Of a stretch of DNA of 16,932 bases, positions 8,901-14,077 are shown in pieces. A program made the translations under genes and the position numbers. Below the pieces are notes generated by a model that saw only the letters and a list, made by a program, of their open reading frames with translations, made no database searches and was not told where the DNA came from. Position 1 is the stretch's first letter. Each line of letters starts with the position of its first letter. The stretch spans positions 1 to 16,932 of the forward strand of contig JACQYP010000027.1 in the NCBI GenBank assembly GCA_016208205.1, written 5' to 3'. The stretch is from Candidatus Desantisiibacteriota bacterium. GTDB taxonomy: Bacteria > UBA9089 > CG2-30-40-21.

Positions 8901-10584
8901 GGGTCGTCAGATACCAAATTCCAGGAGATCAAATGTGTTAGTTGTCAATACGGCTTCAAATGAAGATATTCCGGCAAACATGATTACTAATGCCGGTGGA
9001 TGGATATACAGCCCCAATAGCGGTGACATCAGGATCAATTCTAATTACAATGATATAGAGGCAATCTGGCATACTGATAATGCAAATAAATATCCTCATC
9101 CAGGCAGAAAATACTACCAATATTGCCATGATGAAGACGATGGGTTCAGTTACTACAGATACTATGATATTCGATACTCTTCTTCACCTATTACTGAATC
9201 AAATTGGGGATCCTTGCCAGAATGTCCCGGGGTAAGAATAACTCCATACAAACAACCGTTTTACCCATATTCTGAAGAATACTGGGATGGATTCCTTGCC
9301 TGGGACATGGCATCTAACACAACCTATTATCTTGCCTGTAAGATTCAGGATCAAACCGGGCAATGGTCAGACATTTCCAATATTGCCGGTATAACTACTG
9401 CAGCAGATGATGCCCGAATTGCCGACTTGACTGTATCTACTATAACCTCAACATCTGTATCCATGAAATGGACTTCACCCACACTTATCAATTATATCAA
9501 CCAGACTAATGATATCAGGACGATATACAATATAGACATGCTGTTGTCGGCAATTTCTAAATATTATTACGATACCAATGGGTATTGGCCCAAAACACTG
9601 GACACAACCACATATACTACCCTCCCACCGTTTATCCCCAATTATGCGGCAAGTATCCCTGAAGCAGTATTGAGGTTGGACAATCCACATGCTGATTCTA
9701 ATAATGTGCTGATTGTCCATACTTACGAGGATGAGGAAATTATGCCATCCAAACTCACAGATGCCGGCGGTTGGATCTACAGCCCCAATAGCGGTGATAT
9801 GAGAATCAACTGTACCCATTTGGACACTGTTATGTTTGGTTATGATGAATATTATCAACTTGATAGTTTTACATGGCCATATTATCAATACAGGCACGAA
9901 GCAGATAAGGGATACAGGTGGGAAGGGCTTCATGGGGAAATAAATTGTGGGATGTGCATTGTTGGATGCAAGGGTGGGACACCTGTCGTGGCTTTGCCGA
10001 AATATATCGTCAAGTATGCCACCTTTACCATTACTGAAGAAAACTGGAACCAGGCAACCACATATACGGTTGCATCTGAACCAAAATTGGGTGGGAAGTC
10101 GGAACAAGCAGGGATAACGGGGCTTCAGCCGGACACTAATTATTATTTTGCCATTAAGACAATGGATTGGGCAAGGGATATATCAGAGATATCAAATGTG
10201 GTTAATCTGTATGGGCTGCAGGGAGATCCATTGGTTATAACCATTGCCACTCAAACAACCCTTGGTACGACTACCAGTCCACCTGTGCCCGGGGCAGAGA
10301 TTACCTATATCATTACCTATGAAAATATCGGGGGACAGGAGATCAAAAGCCTTAGCATTACAGATAAGCCTGAACTATCCTCTGCAGAATATGGCACAGG
10401 CAGCCTGCGAATGGGAACGGTTGGTTCAACATACGAAACAGCAGATATTAAAAGCGATGCTCAGGATGATGATAATGCAGGTTGGGATGGGGTTAATGGG
10501 ATTGTGATGTTTGATGTGGGAAATATCCCGACAGGTGTGCCCGAAAAAAAAGGACGGGTGTATTTCAGGGTGAGGATTAGGTAG
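2938..10584 (+). CDS. Giant secreted multi-domain surface protein with PHP phosphoesterase-like and pilin-like modules
   Basis: About 2548 aa from the ATG at 2938. The frame is open from a GTG at 2914, but that lies in a palindromic repeat; no good ribosome binding site is seen for either. Domains in order: signal peptide (1-25, IMGWVSFAFG); right-handed beta-helix with six TNCTISKNS-type rungs (30-395); nidogen-like domain (400-598); beta-sandwich regions (600-830); seven FG-GAP/VCBS units with WGDYDNDGD calcium loops (842-1185); Fn3 (1188-1301); Ig-like (1305-1411); PHP domain of CehA/McbA type (1425-1715) with H1430, H1432, D1461, H1462, E1495, H1506, H1565, D1606 and H1697; beta domain (to 1812); IPT/TIG-like domain (1812-1901); two Fn3 domains each interrupted by a pseudopilin-like module (1905-2425); and a C-terminal DUF11-like domain. 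The metal-binding set looks complete, so phosphoesterase or related hydrolase activity outside the cell is possible; the substrate is unknown. No sortase, PEP-CTERM or type IX sorting signal is evident. Confidence 0.9.
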   Translation: MELQLKRILGFVGILIMGWVSFAFGGTVTVSGTTTVFATIQAGVDVCPEGGMVLVNDGTYTENINFLGKTITVESVHGTTSTIIDGNASGSVVIFNSGEGTGSVLSGFTIRNGKAIYGYGGGIYCDTSSPTITNCTIIGNSTSWGGGGIYCSGTSSPTITNCTISKNSATNGGGIYYKSSSPTITSCTISENSAGGDGGGISCWGTSTLTNCTISKNSAGYHGGGICCYSSSLTLTNCTISKNSASKDYNSDEYGGGGIYCSGTSSLTLTNCTISKNSAPYGGGILCYSSSPPIIINSILWDNSLQEIYTYGGLIIAYSDIKGGWVGTSNAGAGNIVADPLFVGDDDYHLIGNSPCRDKGTNTAPNIPSTDKDGNPRISNSIVDMGAYEYQGNPPTTSSWIDATTGILIDFPSLDDGTKLNIPIGFDFQFYGERFNKINVCTNGFMGFITTGLDSNYKNPFPTGTYTDYNWSPMVDIVAPLWTDWSLSSDSHGQPGIGVAYYLQGGISPNRYFVVEFHNISHFDGGTSQDMLSTFEAVLHESGKIQFNYKHVGYTGEDVIVGLNNGDGILGTTTLWRESPGSNTSIEYSYLTSRAEPISPYINTYAPISVPFQSFANKLASIGLYYKYSSDNMTWGTYSLSETKNITGTSAAGSFSFNCPEGQGYYQFYTLARDGSNTLEYAPKLSDTSCCFWNTPILSVSGTSTVPPSTQRGANDVIIGSLTLSTGVGTITVDSIKLQRSGSCTDADISLVSLYRNDIRIGTGSFINGYVVFTGLNIELAPNTSNNISVKYNISTSATLGNTIGMTLLEPASVGIIGPGTVSSINFPITSKPSLVSCFSLAQELTGVSVSSGIWGDYDADGDMDILICGASVSGNICQVFRNDQGTFSLAANLSGISHYESANGSSWGDYDNDGDLDIAVTGLGSSVIYRNTGGNFESINATLPGLYGSSIAWGDYDNDGDLDIALAGNSSGRIAGIYQNNNGVFTDINANLTGISHGALSWIDYNNDGRLDLSINGDGNEFAKVYTNKGNNTFEDSGITLPNVYVGCLTWADYDNDGDMDVAITGGDNSGNKLSKIYRNDNGTFTDINAGLQDVWVSFASWGDYDNDGLADLALIGKTSGMGDICNIYRNNGNDSFTLDTAINLPGVVNGAINWGDYDHDGDLDILLTGASNEGSIARIYRNDEAVYKPNNLPAPPDNGFSTSLDPGIVTLNWGNGSDIETGASGLYYNLRVGTGSGTGNIVSSLYDSPLFGRYYGLKGKTMKLKVVPDTTYYWAVQSIDAGLSAGTWSTQQSVYISEGSVAENLPPTITITHPTIPGAEADSSYLIGWIDKDIDSPATISLYYDDNNSGTDGIKIVENISEDDANDTYAWDTSEIVDGSYYIYALITDGSSTACSYSTGKVTIDHRQLDSKRLAWHTGGCWLNGDIHMHTKKSDGSNSASDVARKAESYGVDFIAITDHGDSEFNIGSQEYHQAILDARGTVSDLMIFEGVEWNVPGADDGGHAGVIVTNSPDENKIIREFVLNFDADDDNVRGDNDLALAGLAWLGTHTQNNVIPICSLNHPSRASYNLSNLTVDWNKGYTLEKLRLYDDVPGDVCIGFAGDWGHKKYTGEGFPLYFAAMNGFHDPKTAWIGNSLDQLLSEGRKWLIRFEDDFHSTSMDYWPGEYSKTYYYCPSKTYEGVLKGIRGGCSYAVHGNIITGLGFTASCGTQTAIMGETIDACQGQTITLTIRVQKGSGTLNAIELISNITGTAASTHVFTSNDWLQDGDWLQMGYDFLVPNHDFYLRLRGSATSGAVTPWFYTNPIMGKVMPVLIRVIPASGTVGSPITVSGSGFKPNEYIWVGFGTAYCVKKTMSDAFGSFSASFLTQVQFAGETTVIAYGLSSSIFTTTKFTLQPFASIPQPINDMEAFNPTGSSVSLRWSPYLEQTDTQREIDARRNLNGLKAAITLYYKENGRWPESLDSQSHGSYPAFIPKYVNNIPYATLGRQIPNSRRSNVLVVNTASNEDIPANMITNAGGWIYSPNSGDIRINSNYNDIEAIWHTDNANKYPHPGRKYYQYCHDEDDGFSYYRYYDIRYSSSPITESNWGSLPECPGVRITPYKQPFYPYSEEYWDGFLAWDMASNTTYYLACKIQDQTGQWSDISNIAGITTAADDARIADLTVSTITSTSVSMKWTSPTLINYINQTNDIRTIYNIDMLLSAISKYYYDTNGYWPKTLDTTTYTTLPPFIPNYAASIPEAVLRLDNPHADSNNVLIVHTYEDEEIMPSKLTDAGGWIYSPNSGDMRINCTHLDTVMFGYDEYYQLDSFTWPYYQYRHEADKGYRWEGLHGEINCGMCIVGCKGGTPVVALPKYIVKYATFTITEENWNQATTYTVASEPKLGGKSEQAGITGLQPDTNYYFAIKTMDWARDISEISNVVNLYGLQGDPLVITIATQTTLGTTTSPPVPGAEITYIITYENIGGQEIKSLSITDKPELSSAEYGTGSLRMGTVGSTYETADIKSDAQDDDNAGWDGVNGIVMFDVGNIPTGVPEKKGRVYFRVRIR
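3334..3774 (+). repeat. Tandem beta-helix rung repeats (six near-identical DNA copies)
   Basis: A block reading ACCAACTGCACTATCAGC, or close to it, followed by AAAAATTCAGCT starts at 3334, 3415, 3490, 3565, 3643 and 3745. Spacings of 81, 75, 75, 78 and 102 bases are all multiples of three. Each unit ends with a GGTGGTGGGATTTATTGC-like segment encoding GGGIYC. They form successive coils of a parallel beta-helix. The DNA is far more alike than needed to keep the protein fold, which points to recent expansion by recombination. Confidence 0.85.
5500..6450 (+). repeat. Seven FG-GAP/VCBS units encoding a predicted seven-bladed propeller
   Basis: Codons for the lead Trp of each unit lie at 5500, 5659, 5797, 5944, 6091, 6244 and 6403, so the period is 46-53 residues. 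Each unit starts W-x-D-Y-D/N-x-D-G-x, the Ca2+-binding loop of integrin-like FG-GAP repeats. Unit 4 (WIDYNNDGRLDL) and unit 6 (DYDNDGLADL) lack the seventh-position Asp. The count of seven fits one complete closed beta-propeller. Propellers of this kind usually bind proteins or glycans. Confidence 0.85.
8230..8265 (+). repeat. 18-base tandem duplication in the giant gene
   Basis: GATTGGTTGCAAGATGGT (8230-8247) is followed directly by GATTGGTTGCAGATGGGG (8248-8265), encoding DWLQDG then DWLQMG. It is in frame and lies in the beta-rich region just after the PHP domain. It is probably a small slippage or recombination duplication. Confidence 0.6.
8740..9045 (+). other. Pseudopilin-like module nested in Fn3 domain, copy 1
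   Basis: Residues about 1935-2036 interrupt an Fn3 domain between its B-strand Trp (SVSLRWSPY) and its C strand (YYDIRYSSSPITESNW). The insert begins with an amphipathic helix (REIDARRNLNGLKAAITLYY), then has NGRWPESL, AFIPKYVNNIP and GGWIYSPNSGDIRIN. That order (helix, Y..ngxWPxsL, fIP.y...iP, GGWxYxPxxGxxRiN) matches the soluble head of type II secretion/type IV pseudopilins such as GspG, without the hydrophobic N-terminal half helix. The match is by eye and needs a profile search. Confidence 0.65.
9508..9816 (+). other. Pseudopilin-like module nested in Fn3 domain, copy 2
   Basis: Residues about 2191-2293 repeat the design of copy 1 inside the next Fn3 domain (SVSMKWTSPT before it, KYIVKYATFTITEENW after it). 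Landmarks are an amphipathic helix (RTIYNIDMLLSAISKYYYD), NGYWPKTL, PFIPNYAASIP and GGWIYSPNSGDMRIN. The DNA for GGWIYSPNSGD is close to identical in the two copies, so the nested Fn3-plus-pilin unit was duplicated as a whole. Confidence 0.65.
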
Positions 10585-10604
10585 CACAGACATTCTTGTC
10601 TGTG
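10585..10604. repeat. Perfect hairpin immediately after the giant-gene stop codon
   Basis: CACAGACA (10585-10592), loop TTCT, and TGTCTGTG (10597-10604) form a perfect 8-bp stem that starts at the base after the TAG stop (10582-10584). No T-tract follows, so it is not a typical Rho-independent terminator, though it could protect the mRNA 3' end or slow polymerase. From memory, the wording GTAGCACAGACATTC is that of a dispersed repeat seen in many environmental genomes. Confidence 0.7.
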
Positions 10605-10630
10605 GTTCTCAAGTCAGGCAACTATTTAGC

Positions 10631-10660
10631 CGCAGATGAACGCAGATAGACGCAGATAAG
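10631..10660. repeat. Three CGCAGAT units with an exact 10-base period
   Basis: CGCAGAT begins at 10631, 10641 and 10651, each followed by three variable bases. Only one arm of a palindrome is present; I see no matching ATCTGCG arm nearby. The period of 10 places every unit on the same face of the helix. Its design resembles the CACAGATT and CACGGAT elements in the same window. Confidence 0.7.
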
Positions 10661-10674
10661 CTTAAATAGAAAAT

Positions 10675-10747
10675 AACCGTTTACGGTTGCCGGTTCACAG
10701 TGCACAGTTTTTTGTAGCCGTAAACCGATAACTGTTCGTGAACGGTT
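10675..10747. repeat. Nested inverted repeat before the Fn3/discoidin gene
   Basis: AACCGTT (10675-10681) pairs with AACGGTT (10741-10747), and GTTTACGG (10679-10686) can pair instead with CCGTAAAC (10718-10725). The alternative pairings overlap, so two folds compete. It ends three bases before the AGGAG (10751-10755) of the next gene and could influence its translation; this is inference. Confidence 0.55.
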
Positions 10748-10759
10748 ACAAGGAGACAA

Positions 10760-11950
10760 ATGAAGCAATTAACGAATAAAATAATGTGGATATTATTGAT
10801 TATCTGCTTAATGCCCAAATTGTCAGAGGCAGAAGGGATTAAGGTGGCAGCTACTGCTACAGATGTTGGCGACCACTGTGCTCAGATCCAGTGGGAAACA
10901 AATGTTGAGACATGCGGACAGGTGTTGTACTATCCTGCGGGAGAATTTCAGAATAATCTTGCTATAAGTATTGGCATGGCAACAACGCATATGGTGAGGC
11001 TCGGTAATCTGCTCTCTGGCACAATGTATCAGTATCAGGTCAGGGTCAAGGATGCAGAGGGGCATGTTGCAACCTCTGAATTGGCAACATTTACTACTAC
11101 CGGTATCCCCTTGCCGCTGTTTGAGGAGATAGGTGTGGGCAGTTTGACCAAAACGACAGCACTGATTACTGCCGGAACAAATGTGCCGACTAAGCTATGG
11201 GTGGAATATGGAACTGATACAGAGGAAGGGCATATAAGTCAGGGCAACCACAGGGGGTTGCCCCTACAATTGTATGATAATAAACTGATGATTCGTGGAG
11301 GATTAAGAAACTTTCATCAGATATTACTTGATGGGTTGCAGCCGGATGAGTCTTATCACTTTCGGTTGACAGCCTATGATAATGATTGCCATGAGGTAAT
11401 CTCAACAGACCATAAATTTACGACCATGGAGGATAATATTGGGCTTTATATGCCGGTTACCGGAACATTTGTAGAATGCCCTGATGATAAGTATATCTCT
11501 CATGATAAGGGGTTTCTTGAGCGGATAACTGATGGTAACACCGGCTATTTTACAGGAATGGCAACATCCGGGGATGTTACCCTGCAGGATCAGTTTGTTA
11601 CTATTGATATGGGAACTATCCAGCCTGTTGACAGGATAAAGGTATATTGGCGAAAGTTGGCTTATAGCAAGGATTACAGTATCAAGCTTAGCGATGATGG
11701 TAAAAGTTGGACAATGCTTGCCTCAGGGATTAATGCCTGTGATGGAATAGATGAGCTTTCGGATACCGGGGACCCTATGAAGGTGATAATAACACAAGGG
11801 GGTGGTGTGAAAGCACGATTTGTTCAGGTATTTGTGCCTTGTGGCAGTGATTTCTTCCATAAGCATGAGGAGTGGAGATTTGTGCAATTGATGGAGGTGA
11901 AAGTGTATCCATGTAGTTTACAGGAGTTGGTTAAGGGGGGTGATGATTAA
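10760..11950 (+). CDS. Secreted protein with two Fn3 domains and a C-terminal F5/8 type C (discoidin) domain
   Basis: 396 aa. The signal peptide covers about residues 1-24 (IMWILLIICLMPKLSEA). Two fibronectin-III domains follow: about 27-114 (IQWETN, YQYQVRVKDAEG, FTTTG) and about 118-225 (WVEYGTD, LDGLQPDESYHFRLTAYD, FTTME). The last ~165 residues look like an F5/8C/discoidin domain: ITDGNTGYF, then VTIDMGTIQPVDRIKVYWRK, YSIKLSDDGKSW, ARFVQVFV and LMEVKVY, the usual order for these glycan-binding jelly rolls. The ATG has AGGAG four bases upstream. The gene follows the giant gene by 175 bases on the same strand and shares its Fn3 style, so it may bind the same surface or matrix. No catalytic domain is seen; it is probably an adhesive or carbohydrate-binding accessory protein. 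A palindromic repeat is embedded in frame near residues 161-168. Confidence 0.85.
   Translation: MKQLTNKIMWILLIICLMPKLSEAEGIKVAATATDVGDHCAQIQWETNVETCGQVLYYPAGEFQNNLAISIGMATTHMVRLGNLLSGTMYQYQVRVKDAEGHVATSELATFTTTGIPLPLFEEIGVGSLTKTTALITAGTNVPTKLWVEYGTDTEEGHISQGNHRGLPLQLYDNKLMIRGGLRNFHQILLDGLQPDESYHFRLTAYDNDCHEVISTDHKFTTMEDNIGLYMPVTGTFVECPDDKYISHDKGFLERITDGNTGYFTGMATSGDVTLQDQFVTIDMGTIQPVDRIKVYWRKLAYSKDYSIKLSDDGKSWTMLASGINACDGIDELSDTGDPMKVIITQGGGVKARFVQVFVPCGSDFFHKHEEWRFVQLMEVKVYPCSLQELVKGGDD
11242..11263. repeat. GGGCAACC palindrome inside a coding sequence
   Basis: GGGCAACC (11242-11249), a six-base loop, and GGTTGCCC (11256-11263) form a perfect 8-bp stem followed by CCTACAA. It encodes part of GNHRGLP, which interrupts the usual Fn3 spacing between EYGTDTEEG and the downstream H-x-I-x-L-x-G-L-x-P segment. 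The wording (GGGCAACCACAGGGGGTTGC) is that of a dispersed intergenic repeat I recall from many bacterial genomes, here captured in frame. Confidence 0.7.
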
Positions 11951-11955
11951 AGATC

Positions 11956-12056
11956 GTGGCTACTCAGGGGTCAGGAGTCAGAATGAGAGGAAGTAGGATG
12001 GGTGAAACCCATCGAGTTGCATTGTAAGTATTGCAGCATATTAAATATCAATATGC
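11956..12056. other. Leader region of the DUF1566 protein gene with three short repeat elements
   Basis: GGCTACTCAGGGGTCAGGAG (from 11957) carries one copy of the CTACTCAGG motif seen at other repeat ends. GATGGGT (11997-12003), loop GAA, ACCCATC (12007-12013) is a perfect 7-bp hairpin that also supplies a GTG at 12002 opening the following frame. GCATATT (12036-12042) and AATATGC (12050-12056) form a second perfect 7-bp hairpin eleven bases before the Shine-Dalgarno sequence. I see no convincing promoter. Confidence 0.6.
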
Positions 12057-12079
12057 AAATTAAATTAAGGAGGAATGAA

Positions 12080-13552
12080 ATGCGAAGATTGTTATTTGGA
12101 ATGATTGGTGCAGCCTTGCTGTTTGGCACACCAACGCTATCGTTTGCCGAACCGGGGACAAGCGGGGTAACAGCAGGGACAAATATTGTCAGCGGCGGTG
12201 ATGCCGGCACTGCCGGTATAACCGATACAGCGGGTGATGTTGTGGCAACATTTAAGGTGGGTGATAGCGGCACTAAGAATGTTACCTGTGTTGTGGCTAC
12301 GGTTACTGTAGGACAGATATACGGTGGTAAGTGGGGAACATTGCCCGAGGATAAGAGTGAATTGCCCGCGAAAACGGTTGATTATGAGTATCAAATAATC
12401 AATCTGGGTAATGCTACGGATGTGTTTACTATATCATGGGATTTCTCAGAACTTCCCACAGGGTGGACAGCTCAGCCATATAAGAATGGTGTGGCAACCA
12501 ATACCATAACCATAGCCGAGGATGCTATGGCAACATTTACGATGCGGATAGGCATATCAGGTACTGCTAATGATAATGAGAAGGGCGTGATTACTGTTAC
12601 TGCTTCAACCTCTCATATTGACGGTGCAGCATATATCGTTGGAGCATGGCAATATGGCGGGGATGACTCGTTAACCGATAGTGCTACCACAACCTGCAGT
12701 TCAGCCATAATTGCTCTAACCAAGACATATCAGGTGCAAACGCCGGCCGGCTATACCGGAACTAATGCAAATGTCCCCGGCTCACTTATAACCTATTGCA
12801 TTGAGTATCGTAATACCGGTAGTGCAGATGCCAGTAATGTTTCAGTAACCGATATGATTCCGGGACATACCACCTATGTTACCGGAAGCATCAGAACGGG
12901 TGCAGTTGGGGATACATATGCTGCAGCAGTTGGAGAAACTGATGCAATCGATGGTGATAATGCACAGTTTAGTGCAAGTATAGTTCAGTTCAATCTGGCA
13001 ACAGTAGCTGCTGCTGCCTCCGGCAGATTGTATTATCAGGTGAGGATTGATGGGGAAGGGTCATCTACAACAGGTGCATCTACATTTACCACTACATTTA
13101 CCATAGGCCAGAGCTATGGTGGGGGCAAAATATTTTACATTGATGGCACAGGGCAACATGGCTTAATAGCTGCTGAGAGCGACCAAAGTGCAGGATTACA
13201 ATGGTACAATGGAAGTAATATAACAACAGGTGCAGCAGGGACTGCGGTAGGTGCAGGACAGGCAAACACAACTGCTATTGTTACTGCACAGGGAGCAGGA
13301 AGTTATGCCGCAAAACTTTGTGATGATTTGGTATTAAACGGCTATAGCGATTGGTTTTTACCATCAAAGGATGAATTAGGGTTATTGTGGCAACAAAGAA
13401 GTGTGGTTGGTGGTTTTGTTAGTAACTTCTATTGGAGCTCTACGGAGGGCGATAGCGATGTCGCCTGGGGTCAGTGGTACTCCGTCTATAACGACCAGTA
13501 CACCAACGGTAAGGGACACACCTTCTATGTGCGTGCTATGCGTGCTTTTTAG
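12080..13552 (+). CDS. Secreted DUF11 / DUF1566 (C-type-lectin-like) protein, probable DGR target
   Basis: 490 aa from the ATG at 12080, chosen because AAGGAGG lies at 12067-12073, six bases upstream; the GTG at 12002 sits in a hairpin and precedes the signal peptide. Residues 1-24 are a signal peptide (LLFGMIGAALLFGTPTLSFA). About 25-210 is a beta-sandwich region (NLGNATDVFTISWDF, LPTGWTA), NEW3/DUF11-like. About 215-335 is a DUF11-like repeat (VPGSLITYCIEYRNTGSADA, TGSIRTGAVGDTY, GRLYYQVRI), clearly related to the C-terminus of the giant protein. About 345-490 is a DUF1566/Lcl domain (GGKIFYIDGTGQHGLIAA, GYSDWFLPSKDELGLLW, FYWSSTE, YVRAMRAF), which has the C-type-lectin fold used by many DGR targets. 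The product is probably a surface-displayed binding protein with a diversified face. No cell-wall anchor is visible. Confidence 0.88.
   Translation: MRRLLFGMIGAALLFGTPTLSFAEPGTSGVTAGTNIVSGGDAGTAGITDTAGDVVATFKVGDSGTKNVTCVVATVTVGQIYGGKWGTLPEDKSELPAKTVDYEYQIINLGNATDVFTISWDFSELPTGWTAQPYKNGVATNTITIAEDAMATFTMRIGISGTANDNEKGVITVTASTSHIDGAAYIVGAWQYGGDDSLTDSATTTCSSAIIALTKTYQVQTPAGYTGTNANVPGSLITYCIEYRNTGSADASNVSVTDMIPGHTTYVTGSIRTGAVGDTYAAAVGETDAIDGDNAQFSASIVQFNLATVAAAASGRLYYQVRIDGEGSSTTGASTFTTTFTIGQSYGGGKIFYIDGTGQHGLIAAESDQSAGLQWYNGSNITTGAAGTAVGAGQANTTAIVTAQGAGSYAAKLCDDLVLNGYSDWFLPSKDELGLLWQQRSVVGGFVSNFYWSSTEGDSDVAWGQWYSVYNDQYTNGKGHTFYVRAMRAF
13448..13552 (+). other. Candidate DGR variable repeat (VR)
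   Basis: From 13448 to 13525, 15 of 26 codons end in C (GGC, AGC, GTC, GCC, TAC, TCC, GTC, AAC, GAC, TAC, ACC, AAC, CAC, ACC, TTC), while the preceding part of the domain mostly uses T- or A-ending codons. This is the footprint expected if AAC codons of a template repeat were randomised at their adenines while the final C stayed. Constant positions (A-W-x-Q, then Q-x4-K-x4-Y-V-R-A) and the closing CGTGCTATGCGTGCTTTT fit the fixed 3' end of such repeats. No reverse transcriptase or template copy is in the window. Confidence 0.6.
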
Positions 13553-13576
13553 CCATTCACCTATTTAACTATTTAA

Positions 13577-13738
13577 GTAACTACTCACCGCAGAGGCGCA
13601 AAGACGCAGAGAATAATCAGATTACAGAGTACAGAAACAACTATCAGATTTTGTGTTCTTAATTCTGCTTATTTCGATACTGTTAATCCCTCTGTTTCTC
13701 TGCGTCTCTGCGGTAAATTCCCCTTCCTGAGTAGTTAC
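13577..13738. repeat. MITE-like element with perfect GTAACTACTCA ends and CGCAGAG arms
   Basis: The ends GTAACTACTCA (13577-13587) and TGAGTAGTTAC (13728-13738) are perfectly complementary over 11 bases. Directly inside, ACCGCAGAGGCGCAAAGACG (from 13587) faces CGTCTCTGCGGT (13703-13714). The left arm has one extra 8-base unit, so the arms are unequal. The 80-base centre (13614-13695) shows no coding potential. No transposase is present, so if mobile it would depend on another element. Confidence 0.75.
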
Positions 13739-13893
13739 ATTTTTTTAGAAATTTTTTGTTAATTCAAAATGTGTATGAAATAACAATAGCTGAGTAGTTG
13801 CCTATTTAATTTACCGCGAAGCGGTTGAAAATGTAGCAGGGGACAGAGCAGGCAGATCTGGCTCCTGATTGCAATGTAGTGTAAGCTTCCAGT

Positions 13894-14028
13894 TTGTCGG
13901 GAATCCTTGCCCTTTGCGATCTGTCATTCCCGCTTGTCGGAAATCCTTCTTTGTTGAGTGCACCAGATGTGGCAGGATAAGAGGAAGGATTCTGGACAAG
14001 ACAGAATGATAGGAAAAGGAAGGATTCT
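13894..14028. repeat. Degenerate inverted/direct repeat cluster (TTGTCGGGAATCCTT family)
   Basis: TTGTCGGGAATCCTT (13894-13908) recurs as TTGTCGGAAATCCTT (13934-13948). CTTGTCGGAAATCCTTC (13933-13949) is complementary at 15 of 17 positions to GAAGGATTCTGGACAAG (13984-14000), and GAAGGATTCT recurs at 14019-14028. CTGTCATTCCCGC at 13921-13933 matches the wording of a very common dispersed bacterial repeat. It looks like an old, decayed array. Confidence 0.55.
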
Positions 14029-14077
14029 ATCGAAGAACCAATTTAAGTAATGAGGTAAAGAAAGAGGTGAAAGAAAA

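Larger units (their letters stand above)
13553..14077. other. Gene-free region of 525 bases with two repeat elements
   Basis: It holds the TAACTACTCA-ended element (13577-13738), a T-rich stretch (13739-13760), an isolated CTGAGTAGTTG (13790-13800) and the degenerate CATTCCCGC/GGATTC repeat (13894-14028). No reading frame here has coding character and there is no RT-like or template-repeat-like sequence. No confident promoter for the following glycosyltransferase gene was found. Confidence 0.6.

Noticed and set aside
9475..10107. 210-residue open frame on the minus strand opposite the giant gene
   Set aside because: It is antisense to well-supported domain sequence, has odd composition and no ribosome binding site; it is a shadow of the coding strand.
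10585..10610. Rho-independent terminator after the giant gene
   Set aside because: The stem is perfect but only 8 bp, not GC-rich, and no T-tract follows.
12002..12079. GTG start at 12002 for the DUF11/DUF1566 protein
   Set aside because: It sits in a short hairpin, whereas the ATG at 12080 has an ideal AAGGAGG six bases upstream and starts a typical signal peptide.
13811..13999. 62-residue minus-strand ORF
   Set aside because: It coincides with the decayed TTGTCGGGAATCCTT repeat cluster and has no family features or ribosome binding site.
13553..14077. Accessory protein, template repeat or reverse transcriptase directly downstream of the candidate DGR target
   Set aside because: I read both strands here and found only repeats and no catalytic RT motif or matching copy; the DGR core must be elsewhere if it exists.
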